A DNA stretch of 22,726 nucleotides, taken from Bordetella parapertussis. GTDB lineage: Bacteria > Pseudomonadota > Gammaproteobacteria > Burkholderiales > Burkholderiaceae_C. Positions 15,659 through 22,726 of the stretch are shown here, piece by piece. The notes below the pieces were generated by a model. That model saw only the letters and a program-made list of their open reading frames with translations, was not told the origin of the DNA and made no database searches. The DNA lies in the NCBI GenBank assembly GCA_945861305.1, contig CAMATW010000039.1:1-22726 (forward strand), written 5' to 3'. The stretch's first letter is position 1. Each line of letters starts with the position of its first letter. Made by a program: the position numbers and the translations under genes.

Positions 15659-17401
15659 GTGCGAGCATTTATTTCTAATCCCTTTTCCCATTTAATGGTT
15701 GGTAAAAATCATACAGAAGAAGGCTGGAAAAGGGTATTTATAGAACTTTTTTCGCTACTGGGTGCCTCGGTATGTTTCATCACCGCATTTATTCCCAACA
15801 TCCAATACAGCGCACAAATGCTTTTCTCGGCTACGGCCAGTTTTTTGTTTTTATGGCTGGCCTATCGACGTGGTCTGCCCTTGGTGTGGACCGTCAACTT
15901 AACCATGCTGATTGCCACCGTTTTGTTGATCTATTTGATTTTTGTCACCGGTGGAACAGTTTCGGTCGTGATGATTTGGATCACCGGCATTTCATTGATG
16001 CCATTCTTGCTGCTGAGTACACGTGCAGCGGTCACATGGTTAATTTTGCATATCAACGCCCTGTTTCTCATTTTGCTGGCTTCTCAGGCCGGGTGGATAG
16101 ACACCCGAACCACTAACTCAATCGACATGGTGTTTTGGGCCTTTACCAACAAAATGCTTGCTGCATTGGCCCTGATCGTGATTTTAGATTTTCTTGACCG
16201 TAGTCAACAAAAACAAATAGAAAACTTGCAAATTCGCGGTCACGATTTGCGCAATATTCACCAAGAGTTGATTCGCGCCCAAAGCCATAAAGAAGAATTC
16301 ATCGCCTCTGTAGGTCATGAGTTACGCACCCCCATGAATGCTATTTTGGGGCTGAATGCGGTGCTTCGTGATCAGGTTGAACACAGCCCACAAGATGCTT
16401 TGAGAGTGGACATGATTCGAGAATCCACACAGCATCTTTTGGCACTGGTTAACGACATATTAGATTTTTCTCAGCTGCAAGCCCAGCGCATGACACTGGG
16501 TAAAGAGCCTTACGACTTGCATTCACGATTTGAGGAGGCTTCCCAAGTTCTTGGGCATCGAGCCAATCAAAAAAATCTGCGCTTTATCTGCAGCATAGAC
16601 TCTCACTTGCCCCCTTGGGTTTGGCTTGATCACAAGCGATTTGAGCAGTTAATCAACAACCTGACCGAAAACGCATTGAAATTTACAAGTCAAGGCTTTA
16701 TTGCTTTACGCATGTCAGTTTGCGACTTGGGGCTGCGCATTGAAGTGCAAGACACAGGTATCGGTATGACGGCTGAACAGCAGTCTCATATCTTTGGTCG
16801 TTTTGAAAAGGCCACTACCAGCATGGTTAACCTGTATGGTGGCACGGGTTTAGGGTTGTCCATATGTGAAAAATTGGTGCAACTCCAAAATGGACGAATT
16901 GGCGTAACCAGTGAATTAAACAAAGGCTCACTGTTTTGGGTTGAACTGCCTCTTAGCGCAGCTCCAGTGCCCCAGGATGAGTCAACGGGTGGTGATACTT
17001 TCATTCAAAAAACTTCTTTGCCCAAGACGTTCTTGCTGGTTGATGACCAAGCAGTGAATCTTTTGGTAGCGCAGCGCTTGGTTCAAAAAATTTGGCCTGA
17101 CACCCGAATACACACCGCAACTTCGGGTCAACAAGCTTTGACGTGGTTGCAGTCGAATGCAGTGGACGTTGTTTTGATGGACATGTTCATGCCTGACATG
17201 GATGGCTTACAAACCACCCACAGTATTCGCGCTATGACAAACCCCATAAGCCAGGTCAAGGTCATTGGCTTGACCGCCAGCAGTAATGCCCAAGACCATT
17301 TGCAATGTTTGCAAGCTGGAATGGATGAGGTGGTGTTCAAACCGCTAGAAGAGCAAGCTTTGAAAGACTGTGTTTTGCGATGCTGGAGGGCTCCGGCATG
17401 A
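15659..17401 (+). CDS. membrane hybrid histidine kinase, first of a tandem pair
   Basis: A 580-aa kinase. Residues about 28-180 form five or six membrane segments with little soluble sequence, an integral-membrane sensor not matched to a known family. After a short linker come HisKA ([20 protein letters not shown], with phospho-His220), HATPase (NNLTENALKFT, DTGIGM 365-370, GGTGLGLSIC) and a C-terminal receiver (VDDQ, phosphoacceptor Asp508 in LMDMFMPDMDG, Lys561). No Hpt domain is present, so output would need phosphotransfer through a separate protein or receiver-mediated control. The start is uncertain: GTG 15659 and ATG 15695 (second option 568 aa) both lack a Shine-Dalgarno sequence. Its stop overlaps the start of the next kinase (ATGA), so the two are co-expressed. 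Confidence 0.88.
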   Translation: MRAFISNPFSHLMVGKNHTEEGWKRVFIELFSLLGASVCFITAFIPNIQYSAQMLFSATASFLFLWLAYRRGLPLVWTVNLTMLIATVLLIYLIFVTGGTVSVVMIWITGISLMPFLLLSTRAAVTWLILHINALFLILLASQAGWIDTRTTNSIDMVFWAFTNKMLAALALIVILDFLDRSQQKQIENLQIRGHDLRNIHQELIRAQSHKEEFIASVGHELRTPMNAILGLNAVLRDQVEHSPQDALRVDMIRESTQHLLALVNDILDFSQLQAQRMTLGKEPYDLHSRFEEASQVLGHRANQKNLRFICSIDSHLPPWVWLDHKRFEQLINNLTENALKFTSQGFIALRMSVCDLGLRIEVQDTGIGMTAEQQSHIFGRFEKATTSMVNLYGGTGLGLSICEKLVQLQNGRIGVTSELNKGSLFWVELPLSAAPVPQDESTGGDTFIQKTSLPKTFLLVDDQAVNLLVAQRLVQKIWPDTRIHTATSGQQALTWLQSNAVDVVLMDMFMPDMDGLQTTHSIRAMTNPISQVKVIGLTASSNAQDHLQCLQAGMDEVVFKPLEEQALKDCVLRCWRAPA

Positions 17402-19182
17402 ACCCACCACAGCGGCACAAAGCGCTAATTTTTTTTGGCAAAACATTCCAAACCAGTCAATGGCTGCGTCAATTGACGCCTGTTCGTCTGCGCGAAGGAC
17501 GTATGCCTTTTGTATTTTTTTCTGGTGTAGTTCTGATCATCGTTATTGGTTTAATCGCACTGCTGACCCCAAAAATTGGCAGCCAAGAGGGCCGCTATGC
17601 CTTCATGGGAGTCATTGCTCTGAGTTTGGTGATGCTCAATGTTGGTGTGTCCACCCCCAAAGTGCTCTCTTTTGTATGCCTTTATGCTGTCATACATATC
17701 AGCTTGGCTGCTTGGTACAGCCAAGGTATTTTTTCACCACGCATCAACTGGCTGTACTTGATACCGATCTTGATGATTCATATGGTCAGCCGTCGCGCAG
17801 GTTGGATATGGACGGGCGTCATCATTGGTCTGCTGTTATTGGTATCGATCTTGACCCACGACCAACTGTTACCAGACAACACGCCGCTGTCGAAAACGCA
17901 CGAAATTTATGCTTTTTTTGTTTACTTTGTGACTGCCAGCAGTTTGATCGCACTGACTTTGATCTACCAAGGTTTTTCTCATAAAGCCATTGCCGAAATC
18001 AAACTGCGCAATCAAGAACTAGAGGCCAAGAGGCAAGAGTTGCAATCCATATTGGACATCAGAGACCAATTTATCGCTTCTGTAAGCCATGAATTGCGCA
18101 CCCCCATGAACGCCATCATGGGCTTCAACGACTTGCTTAAAGAAACCCAAACGAAAAACCCCAAAGCATCTGAAATTTTGCAACTCACGCAGCAGTCAGG
18201 GGAGCATTTGCTGACGGTGATCAATGATGTACTTGATTATTCTCAGTTTCAATCTGGCAAATTGGGTATAAATCCTGAACCGTTTGAACTTCGCCAAACA
18301 TTAAATCACGCCATGGACTTGTTTGCCAACCGCGTGAAAAGCATGCGCCTGATTTTTCAAAGCGATGTAGAGCAAACTCTTCCTGAATGGGTGCTGGCTG
18401 ATCGCCACCGTTTGATGCAAATCATGGTTAATCTGATTGGCAATGCCCTCAAATTTACTCAGAAGGGCCATGTCACGCTCAGAGTTACTCAATCATCTGA
18501 GGATCTATTGTTTGAAGTGGAAGATACCGGCATTGGTATTTCGCCTGAACAACTCTCCCGTGTGTTCGAGCGGTTTTCGCAAGCAACGGCTCAAACCCAA
18601 GCTATTTATGGCGGCAATGGTCTGGGCTTGGCAATTTCGAAACGCTTGGTTGAACTCATGGGAGGCAGCATTGGGGTGCGCAGCAATATCGGCGTTGGCA
18701 GCCTGTTTTGGTTCAAAATTCCTTTGATAGCGACTCAAGCCATCAAATCAACCAACACCCATGCCCAACGTTCCATCGACTTACAACGGCGACCTTGGCG
18801 ATTTTTGATTGTCGATGATGTGGCAATGAATCGACTTTTGCTTCGGCAAATCTTGACCCTTGAATGCCCTCAAGCCACTATGGTTGAAGCAGCGGATGGT
18901 CAGCAGGCTTTACAAGCCATGTCTGAGAGTTCTTTCGATCTGGTCTTCATGGACATGATCATGCCCCATATGGACGGCATTGAAACTTGTCAGCATATCC
19001 GTAGTTCGTCAGAACCGAAAACTGTTGCAACACCTGTGCTGGGCTTGTCAGCCAATGTGAATTCGGTTGACAGAGAAAAGTTTTTGAAAGCAGGTGCCAG
19101 TGATTTTTTACTCAAACCCTACGACCGACAAGTATTGGTCAAGGTCATAGAACGACTGCTCTTCAGTTCCGACAATAAATGA
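17398..19182 (+). CDS. membrane hybrid histidine kinase, second of a tandem pair
   Basis: A 594-aa paralogue of the preceding kinase with the same layout. Membrane segments span about residues 37-190, then a coiled-coil-like linker (about 195-222), HisKA ([20 protein letters not shown], phospho-His231), HATPase ([17 protein letters not shown] 376-381, [10 protein letters not shown]) and a receiver (VDDV, Asp519 in [11 protein letters not shown], Lys573). The ATG at 17398 is chosen because it overlaps the preceding stop (ATGA) and GGAGGG (17385-17390) lies 7 nt upstream; an upstream in-frame ATG at 17380 has no such signal. The catalytic cores of the two kinases are clearly related while the membrane parts differ more, which suggests duplication then divergence in signal input. 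It abuts rnfH tail to tail with no gap. Confidence 0.92.
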   Translation: MNPPQRHKALIFFGKTFQTSQWLRQLTPVRLREGRMPFVFFSGVVLIIVIGLIALLTPKIGSQEGRYAFMGVIALSLVMLNVGVSTPKVLSFVCLYAVIHISLAAWYSQGIFSPRINWLYLIPILMIHMVSRRAGWIWTGVIIGLLLLVSILTHDQLLPDNTPLSKTHEIYAFFVYFVTASSLIALTLIYQGFSHKAIAEIKLRNQELEAKRQELQSILDIRDQFIASVSHELRTPMNAIMGFNDLLKETQTKNPKASEILQLTQQSGEHLLTVINDVLDYSQFQSGKLGINPEPFELRQTLNHAMDLFANRVKSMRLIFQSDVEQTLPEWVLADRHRLMQIMVNLIGNALKFTQKGHVTLRVTQSSEDLLFEVEDTGIGISPEQLSRVFERFSQATAQTQAIYGGNGLGLAISKRLVELMGGSIGVRSNIGVGSLFWFKIPLIATQAIKSTNTHAQRSIDLQRRPWRFLIVDDVAMNRLLLRQILTLECPQATMVEAADGQQALQAMSESSFDLVFMDMIMPHMDGIETCQHIRSSSEPKTVATPVLGLSANVNSVDREKFLKAGASDFLLKPYDRQVLVKVIERLLFSSDNK

Positions 19183-19512
19183 TCAATACCCCGCCTTGGC
19201 CCCTTTGCGGCGCTTGGCAAACAGACCGGTTGCCCTGCTGCCTTGTTGTGTAAACCTAAGCCTTCGCGCCTCTTTGGGGTCGACCAACAAGGGGCGCAGC
19301 AACTCAAGGCGGTCACCCTGCACAAGTGGCGTGTCCATTTGCACAGCTTTACCCCAAACAGCGCTTCGCCATGGTGAAAATCCTTCTGCATTCAAACCCA
19401 GTTGCTGCAGGGCGATGGCTTTTGCATGCGCAGCGGTTGAACCCGGTTCACAGTCCACAAGCGCACAAACCACTTGGCGCGGACCCATGGAGATCACGAC
19501 TTCAATTTTCAT
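19183..19512 (-). CDS. rnfH: RnfH-family ubiquitin-like protein
   Basis: A 109-aa protein of the RnfH (UPF0125) family, with a beta-grasp fold related to ThiS/MoaD but without their C-terminal Gly-Gly. The family pattern is intact: VWGKAVQMDTPLVQGDRLEL, then RPLLVDPKEARRLR, followed by a basic tail (FAKRRKGAKAGY). Its exact role is unknown; the name comes from association with rnf electron-transport genes in some bacteria. Its start overlaps the ratA stop by 4 bp, so the two are translationally coupled. This ratA-rnfH pair next to smpB is a conserved proteobacterial arrangement. Confidence 0.92.
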   Translation of the reverse strand: MKIEVVISMGPRQVVCALVDCEPGSTAAHAKAIALQQLGLNAEGFSPWRSAVWGKAVQMDTPLVQGDRLELLRPLLVDPKEARRLRFTQQGSRATGLFAKRRKGAKAGY

Positions 19513-19943
19513 GAGGCGTAGACCACCTCTGCGCGTTTCACAAACGAGTCAACCAAGGTGGCGGCTATGCGGTCAAACACGGGGCCTACCAAAGCGCCAA
19601 AGACGGAATCAAAACTGTAGGAGAGTTTCAGCTCGACTCGGCAAGCCCGCTCCTCACCTAAAGCGATGAAATTCCACTCCCCTTGCAATTGTTTGAAAGG
19701 GCCGTCCACCAAATCGAGACGCACCTGTTGGGGCATGACATGGGTGTTGTGCGTAGTAAAGCTTTTGTGCAGTCCGCCGAACGTCATCCCTATGCGGGCA
19801 GTCATAGAGTCTGGCGTTTCATCCAATATTTCCGTCTTGTCGCACCATGGCAAAAACGCGGGATAGCTGTTCACATCAACGACCAAATTGAACATCTCTT
19901 GTGCGCTAAACCAGATAAGGACAGACTTCTCGATGGTTTTCAT
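19509..19943 (-). CDS. ratA: RatA/Coq10-like SRPBCC-family protein
   Basis: A 144-aa START/SRPBCC-fold protein. Family marks are FNLVVDVNSYPAFLPWC (residues 18-34), DGPFKQLQGEW (80-90) and FGALVGPVFDRIAATLVDSF (115-134), a C-terminal amphipathic helix. Homologues include mitochondrial Coq10, which binds ubiquinone or its precursors, and E. coli RatA, reported as an inhibitor of 70S ribosome association. Which role holds here cannot be decided from sequence. It overlaps rnfH by 4 bp and is divergent from smpB with 71 bp between starts. No strong ribosome binding site is visible. Confidence 0.93.
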   Translation of the reverse strand: MKTIEKSVLIWFSAQEMFNLVVDVNSYPAFLPWCDKTEILDETPDSMTARIGMTFGGLHKSFTTHNTHVMPQQVRLDLVDGPFKQLQGEWNFIALGEERACRVELKLSYSFDSVFGALVGPVFDRIAATLVDSFVKRAEVVYAS

Positions 19944-20014
19944 AGAATGGGGGCTCTGCCATGTTGGCGGTTGTGGCGATTGTAAAGTCCTCGCCTTTCT
20001 CTTTTTACCCCCTT

Positions 20015-20488
20015 ATGGCCACCAAAACCGACGCATCCACACGTATTGCCGACAATAAAAAAGCGGCGTTTAACTACTTTTTCGAAGAACGCCTAGAAGC
20101 TGGGATGGTCTTGGAAGGGTGGGAAGTCAAAGCTGCGCGTGAAGGCAAGGTGCAACTCACCGACGGCTATGTGGTCATTCGCAATGGCGAGATGTATGTG
20201 ATTGGTTGCCAAATCAACCCCCTGAAAACAGCCTCTACCCACGTCAACCCTGACGCTGTGCGTTCACGAAAACTGCTGCTGCACAAAGAAGAAATTCGCC
20301 GCCTGATTGGCAAGGTGGAGCAAAAAGGCTATACCTTGGTGCCCCTGAACTTGCATTGGAAAAATGGACGTATCAAATGTGAAATTGCCTTGGCCAAAGG
20401 CAAGGCAGAGCATGACAAACGCGACACCATCAAAGACCGTGAAGGCAAGCGCGAAGTTGAACGTGCAATGAAGAGCCGTACCCGCTGA
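20015..20488 (+). CDS. smpB: SsrA-binding protein SmpB
   Basis: A 157-aa RNA-binding protein that carries tmRNA (SsrA) to stalled ribosomes for trans-translation. It shows the OB-fold core ([20 protein letters not shown] at 21-40, [20 protein letters not shown]) and the basic C-terminal tail [16 protein letters not shown] (128-143), which enters the mRNA channel. The ATG at 20015 is chosen by comparison with family N-termini (MATK...RIADNKKA). The frame is open 18 codons upstream to 19961 but those residues do not resemble SmpB. The sequence before the start is pyrimidine-rich with no Shine-Dalgarno. The tmRNA gene itself is not in the window. The stop directly abuts the convergent ABC gene. 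Confidence 0.97.
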   Translation: MATKTDASTRIADNKKAAFNYFFEERLEAGMVLEGWEVKAAREGKVQLTDGYVVIRNGEMYVIGCQINPLKTASTHVNPDAVRSRKLLLHKEEIRRLIGKVEQKGYTLVPLNLHWKNGRIKCEIALAKGKAEHDKRDTIKDREGKREVERAMKSRTR

Positions 20489-21166
20489 TTAACCGATCAG
20501 TTGAGCCTGTCCAGCCTCTATTAACAGGCGCTGATCGCAGCGCTGGCTGAGAGCGACATCGTGGGTAACCAGTACCAAGGTTGTGCCCAATTCTTGATTG
20601 AGGTCTAGCATCAGCGCCATGACTTTTTCGCCAGTGGCATGGTCCAAACTGCCTGTTGGCTCGTCCGCCAGCAAGACATCTGGCTTAACCACAAAAGCCC
20701 GTGCCAAAGCCACACGTTGCTGCTCTCCACCGCTCATCACTTTGGGGTAGTGGTTGAGTCGCTCTGACAGGCCCACACGCACAAGCATCTCTTTGGCCAC
20801 AGGTTTGGGGTTGGGGTGACCCGACAGTTCCAGGGGCAACATGACGTTTTCGAGTGCCGTCAGGGGTGCCAACAATTGAAAACTTTGAAACACAAAACCG
20901 ATGTGCTTGGCGCGTAATGCTGCGCGTTGGTCTTCATTCAAGAGAAAAAGGTCTTGGCCCGCAATATGCACCGTACCTTGGGTGGGGGTATCTAAACCTG
21001 CCATGATGGCCAGCAAAGTACTTTTGCCAGAGCCAGAAGCACCCACAATAGCCAAGGTTTGTCGGGCGTTTAAAGAAAAATCGATATCGCGGAGAATGTC
21101 GAGGGTGCCTGTGGCATCTGTGACAGATTTGTATACATGAGAGACGGCAATCAGGCTGGAGGACAT
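20489..21166 (-). CDS. ABC transporter ATP-binding protein, YbbA/LolD-like
   Basis: A 225-aa ATPase subunit. Walker [10 protein letters not shown] (42-50), Q-loop FVFQSFQLL (91-99), signature MSGGEQQR (144-151, Met replacing the usual Leu), Walker B VLLADEP (164-170) and switch His202 are all present. The length and the [17 protein letters not shown] region fit the LolD/MacB/YbbA subfamily, which works with FtsX-like permeases in lipoprotein release or export. It is divergent from tesA, as ybbA is in E. coli, but the permease gene (ybbP) that follows ybbA there is absent: the downstream neighbour is convergent smpB. Its permease must be encoded elsewhere or it works with another complex. Confidence 0.92.
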   Translation of the reverse strand: MSSSLIAVSHVYKSVTDATGTLDILRDIDFSLNARQTLAIVGASGSGKSTLLAIMAGLDTPTQGTVHIAGQDLFLLNEDQRAALRAKHIGFVFQSFQLLAPLTALENVMLPLELSGHPNPKPVAKEMLVRVGLSERLNHYPKVMSGGEQQRVALARAFVVKPDVLLADEPTGSLDHATGEKVMALMLDLNQELGTTLVLVTHDVALSQRCDQRLLIEAGQAQLIG

Positions 21167-21171
21167 ACGCA

Positions 21172-21813
21172 GTGGCAGTGTGGAGACGACGTTACTTTAA
21201 CTTGCTGGCCTTGGGCTTGTTGATGCAAGGTGTATTTGCCCCTTTGGCATTGGCGAAAGAACGCAAGCTGTTGGTGGTTGGCGATTCCCTCAGCGCTGAA
21301 TATGGCTTGCCTCGGGGCAGCGGTTGGGTCGCTTTGCTGGCGCAACAACTGCTCCAAGAAAAGTCAACTTGGCAAGTGGTCAATGCCAGCATCAGCGGTG
21401 ACACCACTGCAGGCGGTCGCTCAAGATTACCAGCGCTATTGCAACAACACCAACCTGGCATTGTCATCATTGAACTTGGCGGCAATGATGCATTGCGTGG
21501 CTTTTCAATGAAGATGACAGAGGATAATTTGCAAGAGATGATCAGGGCATGCCAAGCGATCAAAGCAAAAGTCTTGTTGGTTGGTATGCAAGTTCCGCCT
21601 AACTATGGGGCGGACTACGCTGCACAGTTTTCACAAGTCTTCATACGTTTGAGCAAGGCCCATAAAACTGCCGTGGTTCCTTTTTTACTGAAAGGCATTG
21701 CGGACGTACCCAATGCAGCCGAGTGGTTTCAAGCGGATCGTATTCACCCCAATGCCGCCGCACACCCGCTTATGCTCGCCAATGTGTGGCCAGTGTTAAA
21801 GAAATTGCTCTGA
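21172..21813 (+). CDS. tesA: TesA-like SGNH esterase/lysophospholipase
   Basis: A 213-aa periplasmic hydrolase of the multifunctional thioesterase I/protease I/lysophospholipase L1 family. A signal peptide (1 to about 28, with WRRR then LLALGLLMQGVFAPLALA) precedes the SGNH blocks: GDSLS (37-41, nucleophile Ser39), ISGDTTAGG, GGND (103-106) and DRIHPN (189-194) with Asp189 and His192 completing the triad. The start is GTG at 21172, preceded by GGAGGA (21158-21163) at 8 nt. Another GTG at 21178 is possible. Only 5 bp separate this start from that of the divergent ABC gene, so its ribosome binding site lies inside the ABC coding sequence. Its stop overlaps mnmH (TGATG). Confidence 0.95.
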   Translation: MAVWRRRYFNLLALGLLMQGVFAPLALAKERKLLVVGDSLSAEYGLPRGSGWVALLAQQLLQEKSTWQVVNASISGDTTAGGRSRLPALLQQHQPGIVIIELGGNDALRGFSMKMTEDNLQEMIRACQAIKAKVLLVGMQVPPNYGADYAAQFSQVFIRLSKAHKTAVVPFLLKGIADVPNAAEWFQADRIHPNAAAHPLMLANVWPVLKKLL

Positions 21814-22726
21814 TGCCTGTTGAACTTGTCAGTGCGGAAGAGGCCATGGCCTTGATGACGCAGAGAGAACACTTGAGTTGCATCATTGATGCCCGCAGCG
21901 AAGATGAGTTCGCCCTAGACCATTTACCCATGGCGTTCAATTGGCCTTCTCTTACCAATGAAGAACGCATCAAGGTAGGCACACTTTACAAACAAGCAGG
22001 TGCTTTCGAGGCTAATAAACTTGGCGCATCTTTGGTAGCTGCCAACATCGCAAAACACATTGAAAACCATGTGATGGACCTGCCTAAAACATGGCGCCCA
22101 TTGGTTTACTGTTGGCGCGGGGGAAAGCGTAGCGGCTCTTTGGCCTTGGTGCTTGGGCAAATTGGCTTCAAAGTCAATGTGATTGAAGGCGGTTACAAGG
22201 CCTTTCGTGCGGCACTTGTTCAGCACACCAGTCAATTGGCCCTGAGCCTTCAATTTAAGGTCATCACTGGCCCCACCGGTTCAGGCAAAACTCGCCTGCT
22301 TCATGCCTTAGCCGCGCAAGGTGCGCAAGTTTTAGACCTTGAAGCGCTGGCAGTACACCGCAGTTCGGTGTTAGGCCGCGTTCCTGGGCAAGCGCAACCC
22401 AGTCAAAAACAATTTGACACGCGTGTTTGGCATACGCTTCGCCAATTTGACCCTGCCCAAGTGGTCTATGTCGAAGCAGAAAGCAAAAAAGTTGGCAATG
22501 TCAGCGTACCCGAAACGCTCATGGAGACCATGCGAGCGAGCGAGTGCATTGACTTGATATTGCCATTGCAGGAAAGAGTGGAACTGTTGATGGAGGACTA
22601 TGCGTTTTTTGCACAAGAACCTGAACAGTTTTGCGACAGACTGACAACACTGATAGAAGCACGTGGCAAAGTGCTTATTGAGCAATGGCAGCTACTTGTT
22701 CGCTCTGGCCACATTCGCCAAGTGGT
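21813..22726 (+). CDS. mnmH: tRNA 2-selenouridine synthase, 3'-truncated by window end
   Basis: The first 304 codons of MnmH (SelU/YbbB), which replaces sulfur with selenium in 2-thiouridine at the wobble position of some tRNAs via a geranylated intermediate. An N-terminal rhodanese domain (about 5-135) carries Cys100 in VYCWRGGKRSGS, the expected active-site loop. A P-loop domain follows with GPTGSGKT (153-160) and later QPSQKQFDTRVW and YVEAESKKVGNVSVPE, typical of the family. Full-length proteins are about 350-370 residues, so roughly 50-65 are missing past the window edge. The ATG at 21813 shares one base with the tesA stop, indicating coupled translation. Its presence predicts a selD (selenophosphate synthetase) gene elsewhere in the genome. 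Confidence 0.95.
   Translation, partial: MPVELVSAEEAMALMTQREHLSCIIDARSEDEFALDHLPMAFNWPSLTNEERIKVGTLYKQAGAFEANKLGASLVAANIAKHIENHVMDLPKTWRPLVYCWRGGKRSGSLALVLGQIGFKVNVIEGGYKAFRAALVQHTSQLALSLQFKVITGPTGSGKTRLLHALAAQGAQVLDLEALAVHRSSVLGRVPGQAQPSQKQFDTRVWHTLRQFDPAQVVYVEAESKKVGNVSVPETLMETMRASECIDLILPLQERVELLMEDYAFFAQEPEQFCDRLTTLIEARGKVLIEQWQLLVRSGHIRQV

Noticed and set aside
17370..17984. 204-codon open frame overlapping the second hybrid kinase
   Set aside because: Rich in Cys, His and Trp with no motif; the overlapping kinase frame has coupled translation and membrane segments.

Overview
The window looks like chromosomal DNA of a betaproteobacterium, most likely a Burkholderiales/Comamonadaceae-type freshwater organism. 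This is inferred from gene content and order: smpB divergent from ratA-rnfH, a guaB-guaA operon, a Bug-family periplasmic receptor, a class VII P450 fusion, an ABC ATPase divergent from tesA, and mnmH. No rRNA, tRNA, CRISPR array or insertion sequence was found. Taxonomy is an inference; no database search was possible.

Left region (about 1-4560), visibly more AT-rich than the rest. It holds the 3' end of a DUF4399-like gene, a 480-bp gap with two possible small ORFs, and a divergent pair of B12-domain regulators. One of the pair is an AerR/PpaA-like protein without a DNA-binding domain. The other is a MerR-family CarH/LitR-like protein that keeps the Trp-x9-Glu-His and cobalamin-ligand His motifs of adenosylcobalamin photoreceptors. 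A perfect 8-bp inverted repeat lies between them, and a well-primed 35-codon ORF is translationally coupled to the AerR-like gene. An eight-repeat Sel1 protein and a TetR regulator follow. The most novel system in the window is probably this putative light/B12-responsive pair.

Middle region (4596-11327), metabolic genes. In order: pgi; a Bug-type solute receptor divergent from a self-sufficient P450-reductase-ferredoxin fusion (CYP116B-like layout); a small periplasmic cytochrome c; and a periplasmic PQQ-type sugar dehydrogenase with a clear terminator. The cytochrome could accept electrons from the dehydrogenase.

Signalling and purine region (11570-19182). A NarL/LuxR-type response regulator and two tandem, translationally coupled membrane hybrid histidine kinases flank the guaB-guaA operon. 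An identical 11-bp motif (TATTTCCCATA), in the same orientation and at a similar distance, precedes both the regulator and the first kinase. This suggests they are controlled together or form one pathway.

Right region (19183-22726), compact housekeeping genes. rnfH and ratA overlap by 4 bp; smpB is divergent from them. An ABC ATPase without an adjacent permease is divergent from tesA with only 5 bp between start codons. mnmH (tRNA 2-selenouridine synthase) overlaps the tesA stop and is cut by the window end. Several convergent gene pairs abut with almost no intergenic space.
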